Of a DNA stretch of 64,000 bases, positions 24,201-34,194 are shown in pieces. How positions within the stretch are numbered: position 1 is the stretch's first letter; every line of letters starts with the position of its first letter. The notes beneath the pieces are model-generated. The model was not told where the DNA came from and did not search any database. It saw nothing but the letters and a program-made list of their open reading frames with translations. The translations under genes were made by a program, and so were the position numbers. Location: positions 1 to 64,000 of the forward strand of contig JAPTJF010000043.1 of NCBI GenBank assembly GCA_029339195.1, in the 5' to 3' direction. The DNA is from Micractinium sp. NFX-FRZ. Lineage: Eukaryota; Chlorophyta; Trebouxiophyceae; Chlorellales; Chlorellaceae.

Positions 24201-25736
24201 CAACGAAATCATGGCTCCCACATTCAACATGACCTTCTTCGACGGCTTCATCCGGCCTTCACTTTACAACGCCTTCTTCGGCTGGGGTAAGCCTTCTTTG
24301 GGTGGGATAAGCCTTTGAAAATGGGCCAGCCGCGGTTGGAACGTGGGGCAGTGGGCCCCGCGCCCGGCATGGGCAGCACTGCATTGGGGGGCGCTGGACT
24401 TCCCGTTGTATACTGCCATGACTGGCAGCATGCCCTCCCATCCAGCCCCACCACAGCTAGCGCCCCTCTGTGCCCGCCCAACTTCCTGCCACAGGCCTCG
24501 ACTTTGTGTGGCCCTTCCTGCTGCACTACCCCCTCGACAAAATAGCTGTGGTGGACGAGGTGAGGCGTGTGTGTGTGTGTGAGGGGATGCGCTCCGTGGC
24601 CTCAGGGCGGGCCGCAGCAGTGCAGCCAAACCTTGAGGGGCTAGCCGACTCGGCAGCCTGCAGCCGCCGGCAGCAGCAGCCACAGGGGCTAGGCAGGCTG
24701 GTGCGAGTGAGCAAGCCTGGCTGCCTCGCGTCCCGCTTGCCCGCCTGCAGCCGTTGCGTCCCCTCATCAAGCCCCTCACCAAGCCCCTCCCCAGCCCACC
24801 CCACCCCACCGCACCCCTCCCACTTGAGCCTCTGGCCCACGCTGCAGGTCTGCATCTACCACCCGCCCAGCAGCCCCCAGCGGGGCACCAGCCTGTACTC
24901 TGCAGAGGCACCCTACACTCAGAAGGAGGAGGAGACAAGGCGGTTTGCAGAGTACGGTGGGTGCACCGCGCACGCTGGCCTTTGGCCGGGCAGCAGCACT
25001 GGGGGCAGATCAAGGCAAGGGGCATGCAGCCGTGACAAGAGGATGTGCCGTGGCGGGCGCATTCGATGGGTGCAACGTGTAACAGGGGCAGCTAGCCCGA
25101 CTCATGCTCTCGCTCGCCATGCCGTGCACGTCCTGCTTTTCCGCTCCCCCAAACACCTTGTGCAGGCCTCCTCCCCAAACACCTTGCGCAGGCCCCCACC
25201 CACCTCCACCCACCGATCCAACCTCGCCCTTGCCGCTTGCAGGCTACTTTGACTCGGAGCTATCCAAGCTGGGCAGCTCCTACCAGGCATGTGACATGAG
25301 CAACCTGCCCGCATGTCACACACAGACCTGGGCTGCCTCGCTCAGACTGGCTGCACTTGGGTAGAGTGGGTGGGGGTTTGCATGTCGCAAGTTGCTCTGC
25401 CTCCTGGACGCACCGGCGCCTCACAACAGTGTGCGCCCTGCTGCCCCGCACGATGATGTGCAGGCAGTGGAGGTGCTAGGGGTGGTGCCCAAGCCGCCCC
25501 GCCGGGATGGGCTGCTAGAGACCAGCACCAAGGTTCTCCAGTCCCGCCTGGGAGCCTTCTACCCGCTGCTGCTGCTGGCACAGTCGGGCGTCATCCTGGC
25601 GGGCTGCTGCGCCGTGTTCTGCATGCGCCTGCGCCGCGGGCGGCGCACCGTCGCGGTGGGGTCGCCCCTGGGGTCGCCCGCTGGCCAATGGCCCAACGGG
25701 GCAGCTGCTGGCAAGCACCGCGCCGCGCAGGTGTGA
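21210..25736 (+). CDS. DUF707-like type I membrane protein, copy A
   Basis: Thirteen exons join in phase: 21210-21302, 21407-21579, 21867-22004, 22269-22366, 22663-22805, 23084-23113, 23504-23569, 23885-23966, 24197-24286, 24495-24559, 24848-24956, 25243-25286, 25464-25736, giving 467 residues. A signal peptide (RRAGITLLLALLCASAAA) opens the protein and a single membrane helix (about 409-431) followed by RLRRGRR closes it, so most of it is lumenal or extracellular. The core matches the plant DUF707 pattern: VVIYYGNRPQQF, CPLC, FPDDDLVV (221-223, a DXD-like acid cluster), EIMAPTF, GWGLDFVWPF and IAVVDE..YH. DUF707 proteins look like glycosyltransferase relatives but have no settled activity. 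Copy B next door is its tandem paralogue. Three introns appear to have GC donors (21580, 23570, 25287). Confidence 0.82.
25145..25195 (+). repeat. Two-copy 26-base tandem repeat near an acceptor
   Basis: CCCAAACACCTTGTGCAGGC is followed directly by CCCAAACACCTTGCGCAGGC in the last part of the intron before exon 12 of copy A. Each copy ends in GCAGG and could act as a decoy 3' splice site. Confidence 0.75.
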
Positions 25737-26077
25737 GGCCGGCGCAAGGTCCACATGCAGGCAGCACAGATGGGACGCAAGGATAGTCAACCTAGAAGAT
25801 GCACAGCACGAGCTGTAAAAGAGAGTGGATTGAAAAGAGGGGTCAATGGGGGGGTGGGTCCGACTGGAGGTGAGGAGGCACCCTTCCACCTCCCAAACCA
25901 CCAACCTTGGCAGGGCTGATTCACATGCGCCCCCGTGGCGTTACATTGTACCTGAACCAAGCTATTTGGCCAATTGGTGACCGCTTCACAGTCCGTGCGA
26001 GCATTCTGGCGGCGAGCAGGCGCGCGTGCGCGGCCCCACGCCCAGACTCGAAGCCGGCCGCGTAACTGCCGACTGTC
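25737..26077. other. Spacer between the two DUF707-like paralogues
   Basis: 341 bases. TGTAA at 25814-25818 is a plausible polyadenylation signal about 80 bases after the stop of copy A. The rest should hold the promoter and 5' UTR of copy B. Confidence 0.5.
25814..25818 (+). terminator. Candidate TGTAA polyadenylation signal, DUF707-like copy A
   Basis: TGTAA about 80 bases after the stop codon, a typical distance for chlorophyte genes. Confidence 0.5.
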
Positions 26078-29000
26078 ATGGCCCCTCGGGTGCCCTCGCT
26101 CGCAGCCACGCTGCTCCTGCTGCTCGCGGCAAGCTGTGCATGGCAGCAGGCGCAGGGCAAGGGGGCAGAGGCGCCAGGCCTGGCAGCGGGCAACGTTGTG
26201 CCAGCCGCAGCGGCGGCACCGCCACATGCACCAGCCACCCCGCCAGCGGCACACGACGTTCACAGCCCAGCGGAAGCACGCTTCTCTGCAGCCGAGTTCA
26301 GCGCTTTTGACGAGGAGTTTCAGCACCCGCTGAACCCTCACCGGCAGGAGAGCCGGGCGCTGGCGTTGGAAGCGCACACCCTCATGCGGGGGTGGCTGGC
26401 CGACTTCTTCCGCAGCCCCGCCAGCCGGCTGACATCCTTCCGCCTGCAAGAGGCCCAGCAGGCGGCGGAAAAGGAGGCGGCAGCCGCGCGGAAGGCAGCA
26501 ACGGCGACAGCAGCAGAAGCAGCAGGCGCAGGCGCAGCACCAGGGGCAGCAGCAGCACGCGAAGCAGCGGGGACGGAGGGAGAAACCGCGGCAGTGCCAG
26601 GCGCAGCAGCGGCATCAGCGGCAGCAGATGCTGTGCCAGAGACAGCATCGGGCGCTGGTCTAGCTGGCGACCAGCAGGCCCCTGCTCCTCACGAAGAGCC
26701 GGAACTTGAGCAGAGGGACGATTTTTTCACTGTGCCTGTTGACCCTGAAACGGCTGCCAGCTGCGGCGCCGCCTGCCACCGGGGTGCGGCACAGCGGGTG
26801 CTGGTTGAGCATGAGGCGCCCGGCAATCTCCTGCGGCTTAGGTGGCCGGCGTTTGCGGAGGATGCGCGGCGCTGGGCGGCGCCACGCGGGCAGGCGCTCG
26901 GCACCTGCCTGCCACGTCAGCCTGGGGAGGAGATCCGGAAGGAGTATTTGGTGGTGGTGGCTGCTGGGGATGACCTGTCGTCTGTTCACAGGTGCAAGGG
27001 AGGCAGGGCACGTGGGGGTGGGAAGCGGGATGGGCCAGGCGGGGGAGAGGCCTGCATGTGGGTGGCCCTGAGTGGTGTGACTGTGGGCGTGCACAACTGA
27101 AGCGCCGCGCCTCTTCGACTCCCTTTTCAATGCCCTGCCCTGGCAACTCCCTGCTGCCACCCCTGCCTGCCTGCCTGCCCGCCTGCCTGCCTGCCCGTCT
27201 CCCACTTGCTTCCTGCTTCCCCGACCCCTCCCATGTGCCCCTCCCCTTTCCTCCCCTCCCACTTTCTTTTTCTTGCCTCTTGCCAGGTGGCTGGACCAGC
27301 CCGAGTCGGCCACTTTTGACGTGGTGGTCCTACATTACGGAGACGCCTCTGCCCCGCCCTCCTGCCCCCACTGCGCCGCTGTTCTCAGCATAGCCGGCCC
27401 CAAGTGGCACCTGCTGTGGCAGGCCACGAGGCTGCCCATCTGGCGCCAGCTGGTGGCGGGCAAGCGGGCGATCATGGCGCCAGATGACGATTTGGTGATG
27501 GACACTTGTGCGCTCAACAGGTAAGGGGTGAGGTGGGGACAGGATGGGGTGGAGTGGTGGGCAAGCCAACAGGTGCGTGCTGCTGGGGTAGGGCGGGGGG
27601 GAGTGAGGGCAAACGCGCTCAACATGCGCGTGCTGCTGAGATCAAGAGGTGCGGTGGAGTGAGGGCACGCAGGCGCAACAGGTGCGCGCTGCTGGTTGGG
27701 ATGTGGCAGGGTGGAGTGAGGGCAAGCGCCGCTGGCATGCCTGTGGGTAAGGCCCTTGGCGCGGCCCCACAGGCTCTCCTTCTGCTGTGCTGAGTCAAAC
27801 AGAGTCAAACATCCTCACCTCCCATCCTGATCCCCCTTTTCCATCGCCCCACCCCGCAGGGCCTTTGAGGTGTTCTCCGCCTACGGCCTGCTGCTGGGCC
27901 AGCCCAGCCTGTGCCCCACAGAGCACCGCCCCTCCTGGTACCTGCACCTCGTGCGGGATGACGCCGCAATCATGCGATACGTGACGATGGTGGAAATCAT
28001 GGTACGGTGGTGGGACACGCGCGGGGGGTGGCAAGCTGGGATGAGGGGCTGGGGTGCAAGGGATGGCCTGGTGCCAGCACTTGCATGCGAATCCTGAATG
28101 GCCCGCCTCACACCGTGCTGCTCCTCCTGCCTGCTGCGCTGCCTGAACGTGCCCAACCCCACACCCTCCCGCTTGACCTCCCCCCCTGGCTGCACCCTCC
28201 CCCACACCCTCCCCCATACCCCCAGGCCCCCATCTTCGAGGCCGAGTTCTTCCAGAATTTTGTGCGCCACTCCCTGCACGACGCGTACACCGGCTGGGGG
28301 CTGGACTTTGTGTGGTGAGCGAGGGGTGGGGGGAGATCGTGCTGTGCTGTGATACGCCGTGCTGTGCCGTGCTGCGTTGTGCTGTGCTGCTCATGGCCTG
28401 CATTGGCAGGCGGCCCGCACAGCTTTTACCAAATGCTTGCGTTCGAAATGGGTGGCTGGCTGGTTTGAGCTGGAGTGCGGTGAAGTTCGGGGGGCAAGCG
28501 CGGGTGCAGGCTGCTTTGGTTCCTGCTGCCGAGTGCCCCCGGCGCGGAATGGCAATGCCTGCGTCGCACCCTCCACTTCCCGCTCCGTTCCCGCCTTCTG
28601 CCCTGCCACCCCTGCAGGCCCTTCCTGCTGCAGTACCCGCGGGACCGCATCGGCGTGGTGGACGACGCGTGCATGACGCACCCGCACTCCGCCCAGGGGA
28701 AGAAGGGCAAGGGCAGCGTGTACGAGGCGCTCGCCCGGGTGGCGCCCTTTGATGCACGCGAGGAGGAGGCGCGCAGGGATGGCCAATACATGCGAGTACC
28801 GCTTCACATCTTGCCAGTACAGCAATGTGCATGTATTTGACTCTGGCACACGTGACCGCAGCGTCCACAGCGCAGCGCAGCACCGTGGGACTGTGCAGCG
28901 CACGACTCCGCCCCCTGCAATGCAGCGCAGCGCATGTCACGCAGAGCCCAGCTTGGCTTCCTCCCCAGCACTCCCCATCTCACTCACTGCCACTCCCTGC

Positions 29001-29955
29001 CCTGCCCTGCCCTGCCCTGTGCCCTGCAGGTACTACCCGTCGGGTGGGTGCTGTGTCAGTGCATAGGGGGAGACAGTGTCACGGGACGACAGCATGCAAT
29101 GCCAGGGGCTGACCATGCCAATGGCAGCTGCCTTTGCCTGCAGCTGTGGCTCCCATGCCCTCCATGCCATGCACCCTCCCCCTCCCACCACCTCGCCCCC
29201 ACCCCCCACACACTGCAGAGGTGAAAGCCCTAGGGTTTGAGTACCGGCCGATTGAGGTGGTGGGCATGGTGCCGCAGCCGTACCGGCCGCCCCCGCCACC
29301 TGCACCAGAGGTCGCACCCGGGGCAGAAGGCCTGCACATGGTGCAGGCAGAGGGGAAGGCTCTGATGGAGTGGACAGCAGCAGTGGCCACAGTGCAGCAG
29401 CTCAAGGAGCAGCAGCAGCAGGCGACCGCAGGGGAGCACCCAGCGGAGCAGGCAGCTGCGCAGCAGGTGGAGCAGCCACCAGTGCGGCAGACGGCAACAA
29501 CTGTCCTGCAGCAGCGGGCAGCAGCAACGGTCCTGCGCCAGCGGGAAGCAGGCAGCTCCCCAGCGGCTTCCGAGCAGCAGCTGCGGCCATTGGCGGCGCC
29601 GGGGTCCGTTCAGTATGCCGTACTTGCACGCGCACGGCGGGCGGCGGCCTCCCGAATTGCCTCCCAACACAGGCTGGCCGCAGCTTTCATTGCAGCAGAG
29701 CCCGGCGCAGCCTCCCCTGCAGCGGCAAGGCGCTCAGCCGGTGTCACCCAGGCTCAGGAGGCGGCAGCGCCCTCGGGGCAGTCGCCACCACCTGCTGCAG
29801 CTGCACTCATCTGGAGTGCCCAGCACTGGCTGCTGTTTGTCCAGCTGAGCCTCATGCTGGGTGCCACAGCAGCGCTGCTTCTGTACAGCAAGCAGCGGCG
29901 GCCCGGCAGCCCGCGCCCGCTCCGCCTCTACAAACCGCTTGCGCCCCTGGTGTGA
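26078..29955 (+). CDS. DUF707-like type I membrane protein, copy B
   Basis: Six exons join in phase: 26078-26991, 27287-27520, 27860-28001, 28226-28314, 28618-28795, 29221-29955, giving about 763 residues. The N-terminus is a signal peptide (PSLAATLLLLLAASCAW); a long Ala/Glu-rich region follows that copy A lacks. The core repeats copy A: DVVVLHYGD, CPHC, APDDDLVM, AFEVFSAYGLLLGQPSLC, VEIMAPIFEAEFF, GWGLDFVWPFLLQYP and IGVVDDACMTHP. These match the plant DUF707 order (EIMAPVF, HGWGLDF, IGVVD). A Gln/Ala-rich stem leads to a C-terminal helix (QLSLMLGATAALLLY) and a basic cytosolic tail. Copy A has a small exon between the last two here (GYFDSELSKLGSSYQ); its counterpart was not found, although an acceptor-like site at 29034 could mark a microexon. 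Function unknown; a Golgi or wall-polymer glycosyltransferase role is speculation. Confidence 0.82.
27565..27693 (+). repeat. Three decayed copies of exon 2 end and donor in copy-B intron 2
   Basis: The exon ends GCGCTCAACAG|GTAAGG at 27520. Similar segments recur at 27565-27590, 27611-27639 and 27670-27693, each with (C)AACA(G/T)(G)TGCG and GCTGCTG. They are about 50 bases apart and separated by GGAGTGAGGGCA-type sequence. Confidence 0.7.
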
Positions 29956-30347
29956 CACGCTCTCCTGCTCCTCCCCTCCTTCCCTCTTCTTCTTTCTTTC
30001 CAACCTTCTTATCCCACATGCCCTCGCCTGCTGCTCTTTAGGGGCACGTTGCCCTGTTTCTCTCGTACCTACACTGCTGCCTCAGCAGCCAATTGGTTAC
30101 ATGCGTGTGAAGGCAGCGCCTGCGGGCACACGCACCCACGTTGATGTATGAATGCCAAGCAGTGCCAAACTTAATAGATCGATGCGTGCATGTGTGTGTG
30201 TGTGTGTGTAGCGCTTGCTTCTCTCCAAGTTCTTCTTCCACGCATCGCATCCTTTCTTCCCTGCCCCCATACCAGGGCGCAGACGGCCCCCAGCCCACAC
30301 GTCCCATTGCCGCCTGCCGCTCCTGGTCTTCTCCCGCTGCCGCTCGC
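29956..30347. other. Convergent 3' region, DUF707-like copy B and NAA38-like gene
   Basis: 392 bases between two converging stop codons. TTACA at 30097-30101 gives a minus-strand TGTAA about 250 bases after the NAA38-like stop. A (TG)n run lies at about 30188-30208. No coding evidence. Confidence 0.5.
30097..30101 (-). terminator. Candidate TGTAA polyadenylation signal, NAA38-like gene
   Basis: Plus-strand TTACA downstream of the minus-strand stop at 30348; the only such motif seen in this spacer. Confidence 0.45.
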
Positions 30348-31096
30348 CTACTCTGCTCGTGCTGGTGGCACTTGTAGCAACCTTTGCAGCTCTGCCTGCT
30401 CTTCAGGGCTGCTTGCCTGGAAGGCACAGGTCTTTCGGTGGGCCAGCGGCACCAGCACCTGGCCCATGTGCTTCTCCTGCAGCCTGGGAGTCAGAAATGG
30501 GGGGGCGGGAACAGGTGGAGCGCGGCAGGGGCATGTGGGCGGGGGCGGTCCAGATTCCACTCCGCAGTGAGCTGCCACTGGTGTGATTGCCCGACGGAGG
30601 GCATACACAGCATGCCTGCCTGGACTCAGCATCGTCCTGCCTGCCTGCCTGCCTGCCCGGACTCACCCCTGTCGCACTTCAACAGAAAGCCCCACCGTGC
30701 CACTCACAGCCGCCCGCTCACCGCCCATCAAGCGTCATGACCTCAATTGTGTTGCTTATAATGATGTTTCCCTCCCTGTCCAAGCAATGGAGGTCTCCCA
30801 TCAGCACGCGTCCATCCTGCACCTCGATCTGCGGCACAGGGAGGGGAGGGGGGCGCCGCGCCTCGGTGGGGCGGGGAACGCAGCGGGGCGGGGCGGGGCC
30901 GGGCTGGGAGGAACTTGCAGCGCAAGTCCGGCTGGGGCCACCTCAGTCTAGGCTGTGCCCTCGGCGCTCCGCTCACCCTGCAGCGCTTGTTCAGCAGTGC
31001 GGCCGCGCGCTCGGCGAGCGGCGAACGAGGCTTCTGGGCGGAGGCGCCAGCCGGGGCATCGGCAGCGCTGCCCAACCCCGTGCCCACCACTTCCAT
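30348..31096 (-). CDS. NAA38: NAA38/LSMD1-like LSM-domain protein, NatC auxiliary subunit
   Basis: Three exons, 31096-30977, 30828-30722 and 30483-30348, join in phase to 120 residues. I start at the ATG at 31096; the frame extends upstream only to a GTG. The Sm1 motif is LLNKRCRIEVQDGRVLMGDL followed by HCLDREGNIIISNTIEV, and the Sm2-like strand is GQVLVPLAHRKTC. This is the shape of NAA38 (Mak31), the small LSM-like subunit of the NatC N-terminal acetyltransferase, which modifies Met-hydrophobic N-termini on nascent chains with NAA30 and NAA35. The single LSM fold, the short Ala/Ser/Pro-rich lead and the VPLAHRKT ending favour NAA38 over the snRNA-binding LSm proteins, whose Sm2 motif would be more like IRG(S/N). 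The alternative is another orphan LSM protein. Confidence 0.75.
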
Positions 31097-31808
31097 CCTC
31101 TCAACACCGAACGCAACCACGCCACGATGTTTAAGCTCGCTGCTCGGCGTGCTGTGCTGCTGCCGCCACTGCCCGGCCGGCAGCTATCGGCCTGCAGCCT
31201 GAACCACCGGCAGTATCTTTGCTTCCTGTTGAGGGGGTGGCCGCATGTAATTTCCAGCGTTACACACAAGTAATCAACGTGCACGCGTCTGCATGCTCAC
31301 AATTTGTCAGTCTACTCGGCCCTGCCGGTGCTTGCTCCGAGCACAGCAACCCAACTCCAGCAACGGGCATGTCCACACGTGCGTCAGGAGTGTTTGGACT
31401 TGCCATGTGCTTGTTATGCACGGCTTAGCAAGAGCTGCGCATCAATGAGCAGCACATGCATCGGTGGTGGTGTTTGAGCAAGCGCATGTGCAGCGCTTCA
31501 AAGCAGCGGTGCGCAGGCACCGAGGGGTGCCATCTCTGTGTTCACTGCGTCACCTAGAGTGCATCACATTCACGTGTGCGAGCTCCCTGGCACCAAGTAG
31601 CCTGCACTGGAAGGCACAGAATCGGGTGCAGAGCGAGCGGGTGCAGGGCGCACAGCACAGCATGATGGGGCCATCTGCGGAGGTGCCGACGCGTGCCCCC
31701 GCCTGCCCATGCTTGTTTGCCTTTGCCGCACTGCCCCCTGCCTCGAGGCAGCTGGGGCCCATGCACGCAGCGCACAGCAGCGCTGGACCCATGCCGAGCC
31801 AACGCCAC
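31097..31808. other. Spacer between C2 gene 3' end and NAA38-like 5' end
   Basis: 712 bases, both neighbours on the minus strand. It should hold the C2-gene 3' UTR and the NAA38-like promoter. TTACA at 31260-31264 is a possible minus-strand TGTAA, but it lies close to the next start codon. Frames here have no recognisable domain. Confidence 0.4.
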
Positions 31809-33483
31809 TCACCACATACCCCAGCTGACCACCGTGCCACTCATGCATGCCAGGCGCGGCCCATCTGGACGGTGCAGCTGGCCAGACATGCACACCCTCA
31901 AGCTTTGAAATGAAAGGGAAAGCATATGGATATTGCCAAAGGACGGTCCTGTTGTGAACAGCCTACCGGGGCGGTGCACTCTGTCATACGCCTTTTCGTG
32001 ACCAGGAGACACGGGGCGCAGGTCTGCAAAGGCGGGCGGCTGCTGGGCAGCCTCTGCCGTCGGTTGGGCGCCCGGCAGCTCAGGCAGAGGCTCCCGGTCG
32101 TGGGCGTGCGCCTGCGGCTCGGCTGCAGGCCGACCAGAGGTTATTGCAGGGGTGAGGCTAGGACAGGTGGGTGCAAAAGTGGCACTTCTGTGCTACACCC
32201 GCCCGCCTCGTCCCTCTGAATCCCCCAGCCAGGCGCCAAGCTGCCCGAGTGCCCTAGCCGGCCTTCCCAGCCGCCCTGCCAGCCCATACTGCGCACCAGC
32301 CATGTCGGCCCGTGCCGCCGCTTCCGCCAGGTCTGCGGCCGGCAGGGGCCTGAAGTCAAGGCGCATGTGCACAAAGCCCTGAAGAAGGCAAAGAGGGCGA
32401 GGCGGAGGGCAGAAGGGGCAACCACGGTGCTCAGCAGGGGGTAAGCTGCAAGCTGGCAGCCGGCCTCACCCCACAACACAGGAAGCCAACAGCGGGTGCC
32501 AACTAAACTGCAAAGATGACAAATCTGCTGAAATGACGCCAATGTTTATGATTGCCACGACCACGCTGGGCCCCGCCTGACCCAGCTGCTTGCACGGCTT
32601 CCGACCTGCTGCTTGCCGCTGGGGTGCGCCTTGAGCGGTACCGCCAGCTCAGCGCTGCCCCTCTGCAGCACATCGTACACTGCAGGGCAGGGATGGCGCC
32701 CCCCCCCCCCCACGTTGGGATGAGTAACGCAGCTCTCATTGAGCTTTGATCAATCCGCATATGCATTTAAGCACACACCTGCAGTGGAGCCATACCCCAC
32801 CAAGTCGTCGGGTGCCGCCCGGTTCTGGTTGAACACCTGCGCCGACCGCGTGTGTGCAATTGTTAGTCGGGTGCAGCGGCAGTGCAGTGTGCGCGCCGCA
32901 GCTTGCCGGCACCGTGCGCGTGTGTGTGTGTATGCAGTGTGAGCCCAGCCAAGCAACCAACTCAAGTAAGCACGCAGACCTATACAAGAACCAAGTTGCA
33001 CACCTGCACCACTAGCTCGCCGGGGTCAGCGGTGACGGGCAGCGCCCTGCAGGCAGCGGGCCAGGCCCAGCAGCGTACAGGTGGGGCATTGCAGGGGGAG
33101 GACTGGCTGCTGGGCACGCTGGGCATGCAGTGGGGCGCACTCGCGTGCTATGCATGAACCTTTCTTGCGACGCACTCACAGCGTCTCCTGCCACTCTGGG
33201 TTGACCCCGCCCTGCGCCACATGGTTTTTGCACAAGCTGGGAGGGTGAGTTGATGCGTGCAGCTCAGCTGCTGCTGCGCTGCCGGCTGAGGGCACCCTCC
33301 CTGGATGCCGGTGGGCAGCAAGACCTGCCCCACCTTCATGGCAGTCTTAGTGGCGGCGGCCAGCCCAGGGGGCAAGCGGAAGCTGATGACAGCATACGGA
33401 TCCATCTCGCCCCATTGCTCGGTGTCCTGCAGGTCTGATGCTGCATGCACCGTCACCATCAGCTCGCCCGTGGTGGCTGCCAT
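31809..33483 (-). CDS. Small C2-domain protein
   Basis: The start ATG (33483) is followed by GELMVTVHAASDLQDTEQWG and MDPYAVISF, the opening strands of a C2 domain with a calcium-loop Asp in DPY. Further exons on the minus strand give NHVAQGGVNPEWQETL (33236-33180), LALPVTADPGELVVQ (33046-33004), VFNQNRAAPDDLVGYG (about 32838-32777), VYDVLQRGSAELAVPL (about 32681-32606), GFVHMRLDFRP (about 32380-32300), then Pro/Ala-rich 32122-31967 and a short last exon 31864-31809. NPEW and DDLVGYG are the expected later C2 signatures. Plants use such one-domain proteins in calcium-dependent membrane binding. The join between the first two exons is one base out of phase with the obvious splice sites, so that boundary is unresolved; the last exon is also tentative. 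Confidence 0.68.
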
Positions 33484-34194
33484 TGTGTGTGGAAGCTGTG
33501 TGCCCGGGGAGAAGGGGAGTGATAGCTGGCAGGCAGCGGGGGCGGGAGGGGGTGACAGGCAGCCTTGGACTGGTCAGGGGGGCTGGTGCGGGCAGCAAAT
33601 GGGGCAACGAGGCTAGGCAAAGGAGCAGAAAGAGGAGGGAGGAGCAGAGGGGCAAACCAACGTTGGACACTGAGAATACAGAAAAGAAGGGCGTCCCTTG
33701 GACTACTTGGGTTGTAGTAATGTTGGAACCGCGCAGATGGTAAGTGAGCTGGCAGGCACGAATGAAAAAGCCAGCGCCGCACCTGATTGTGGCGGCGACG
33801 GCGGCGGCGAGGTGCCCGCCTGGCAGACACAGCAGGCTTGAGGGGCGCCCATCGGCACGGCTCCGCCGCCCGTTGATCACAGCACACAAACACGATTGAT
33901 TTGGAAGGAGCCTCGCGGCTGTAGCAGCGCACAACCCCGAGCGGCATAGCGCGCAAGGGGACTTGAACGCACGAACCACCTTGGGCTGCGACTTTTTGCG
34001 AGACTCACATGTGCATCAAGCCCTAGGGAGGAGTGCGAGAGGTAGCAGGTGCGTCCTGGGGCTGCAGCCTGGCGAGAATTGCTCTGATCGACCTGCAGGG
34101 GAAGGCGCTGCCTGCCCTGCAGACTGCGGATTGTAAAATGCATGTCCTGCTGGCCAGCGCCCTCACCCGGTGTCTGCCACTGCCCTCTGCAGCG
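33484..34194. promoter_or_regulatory. Divergent upstream region, C2 gene and DDX46/Prp5 gene
   Basis: 711 bases between two start codons facing away from each other. An upstream in-frame extension of the helicase (from 34033) has no ATG before 34141 and is better read as 5' UTR. A tRNA-like look at about 33930-33980 was checked and rejected. Confidence 0.4.

Noticed and set aside
21210..29955. Naming the DUF707-like genes as lysine-ketoglutarate reductase trans-splicing related proteins
   Set aside because: That label is a legacy database name for DUF707 members with no functional support, so I used the domain name only.
33890..33984. tRNA-like segment on the minus strand with GTTCAAGTCC
   Set aside because: The loop sequence resembles a T arm, but the flanking bases do not pair as a T stem and no acceptor stem or anticodon arm could be folded.
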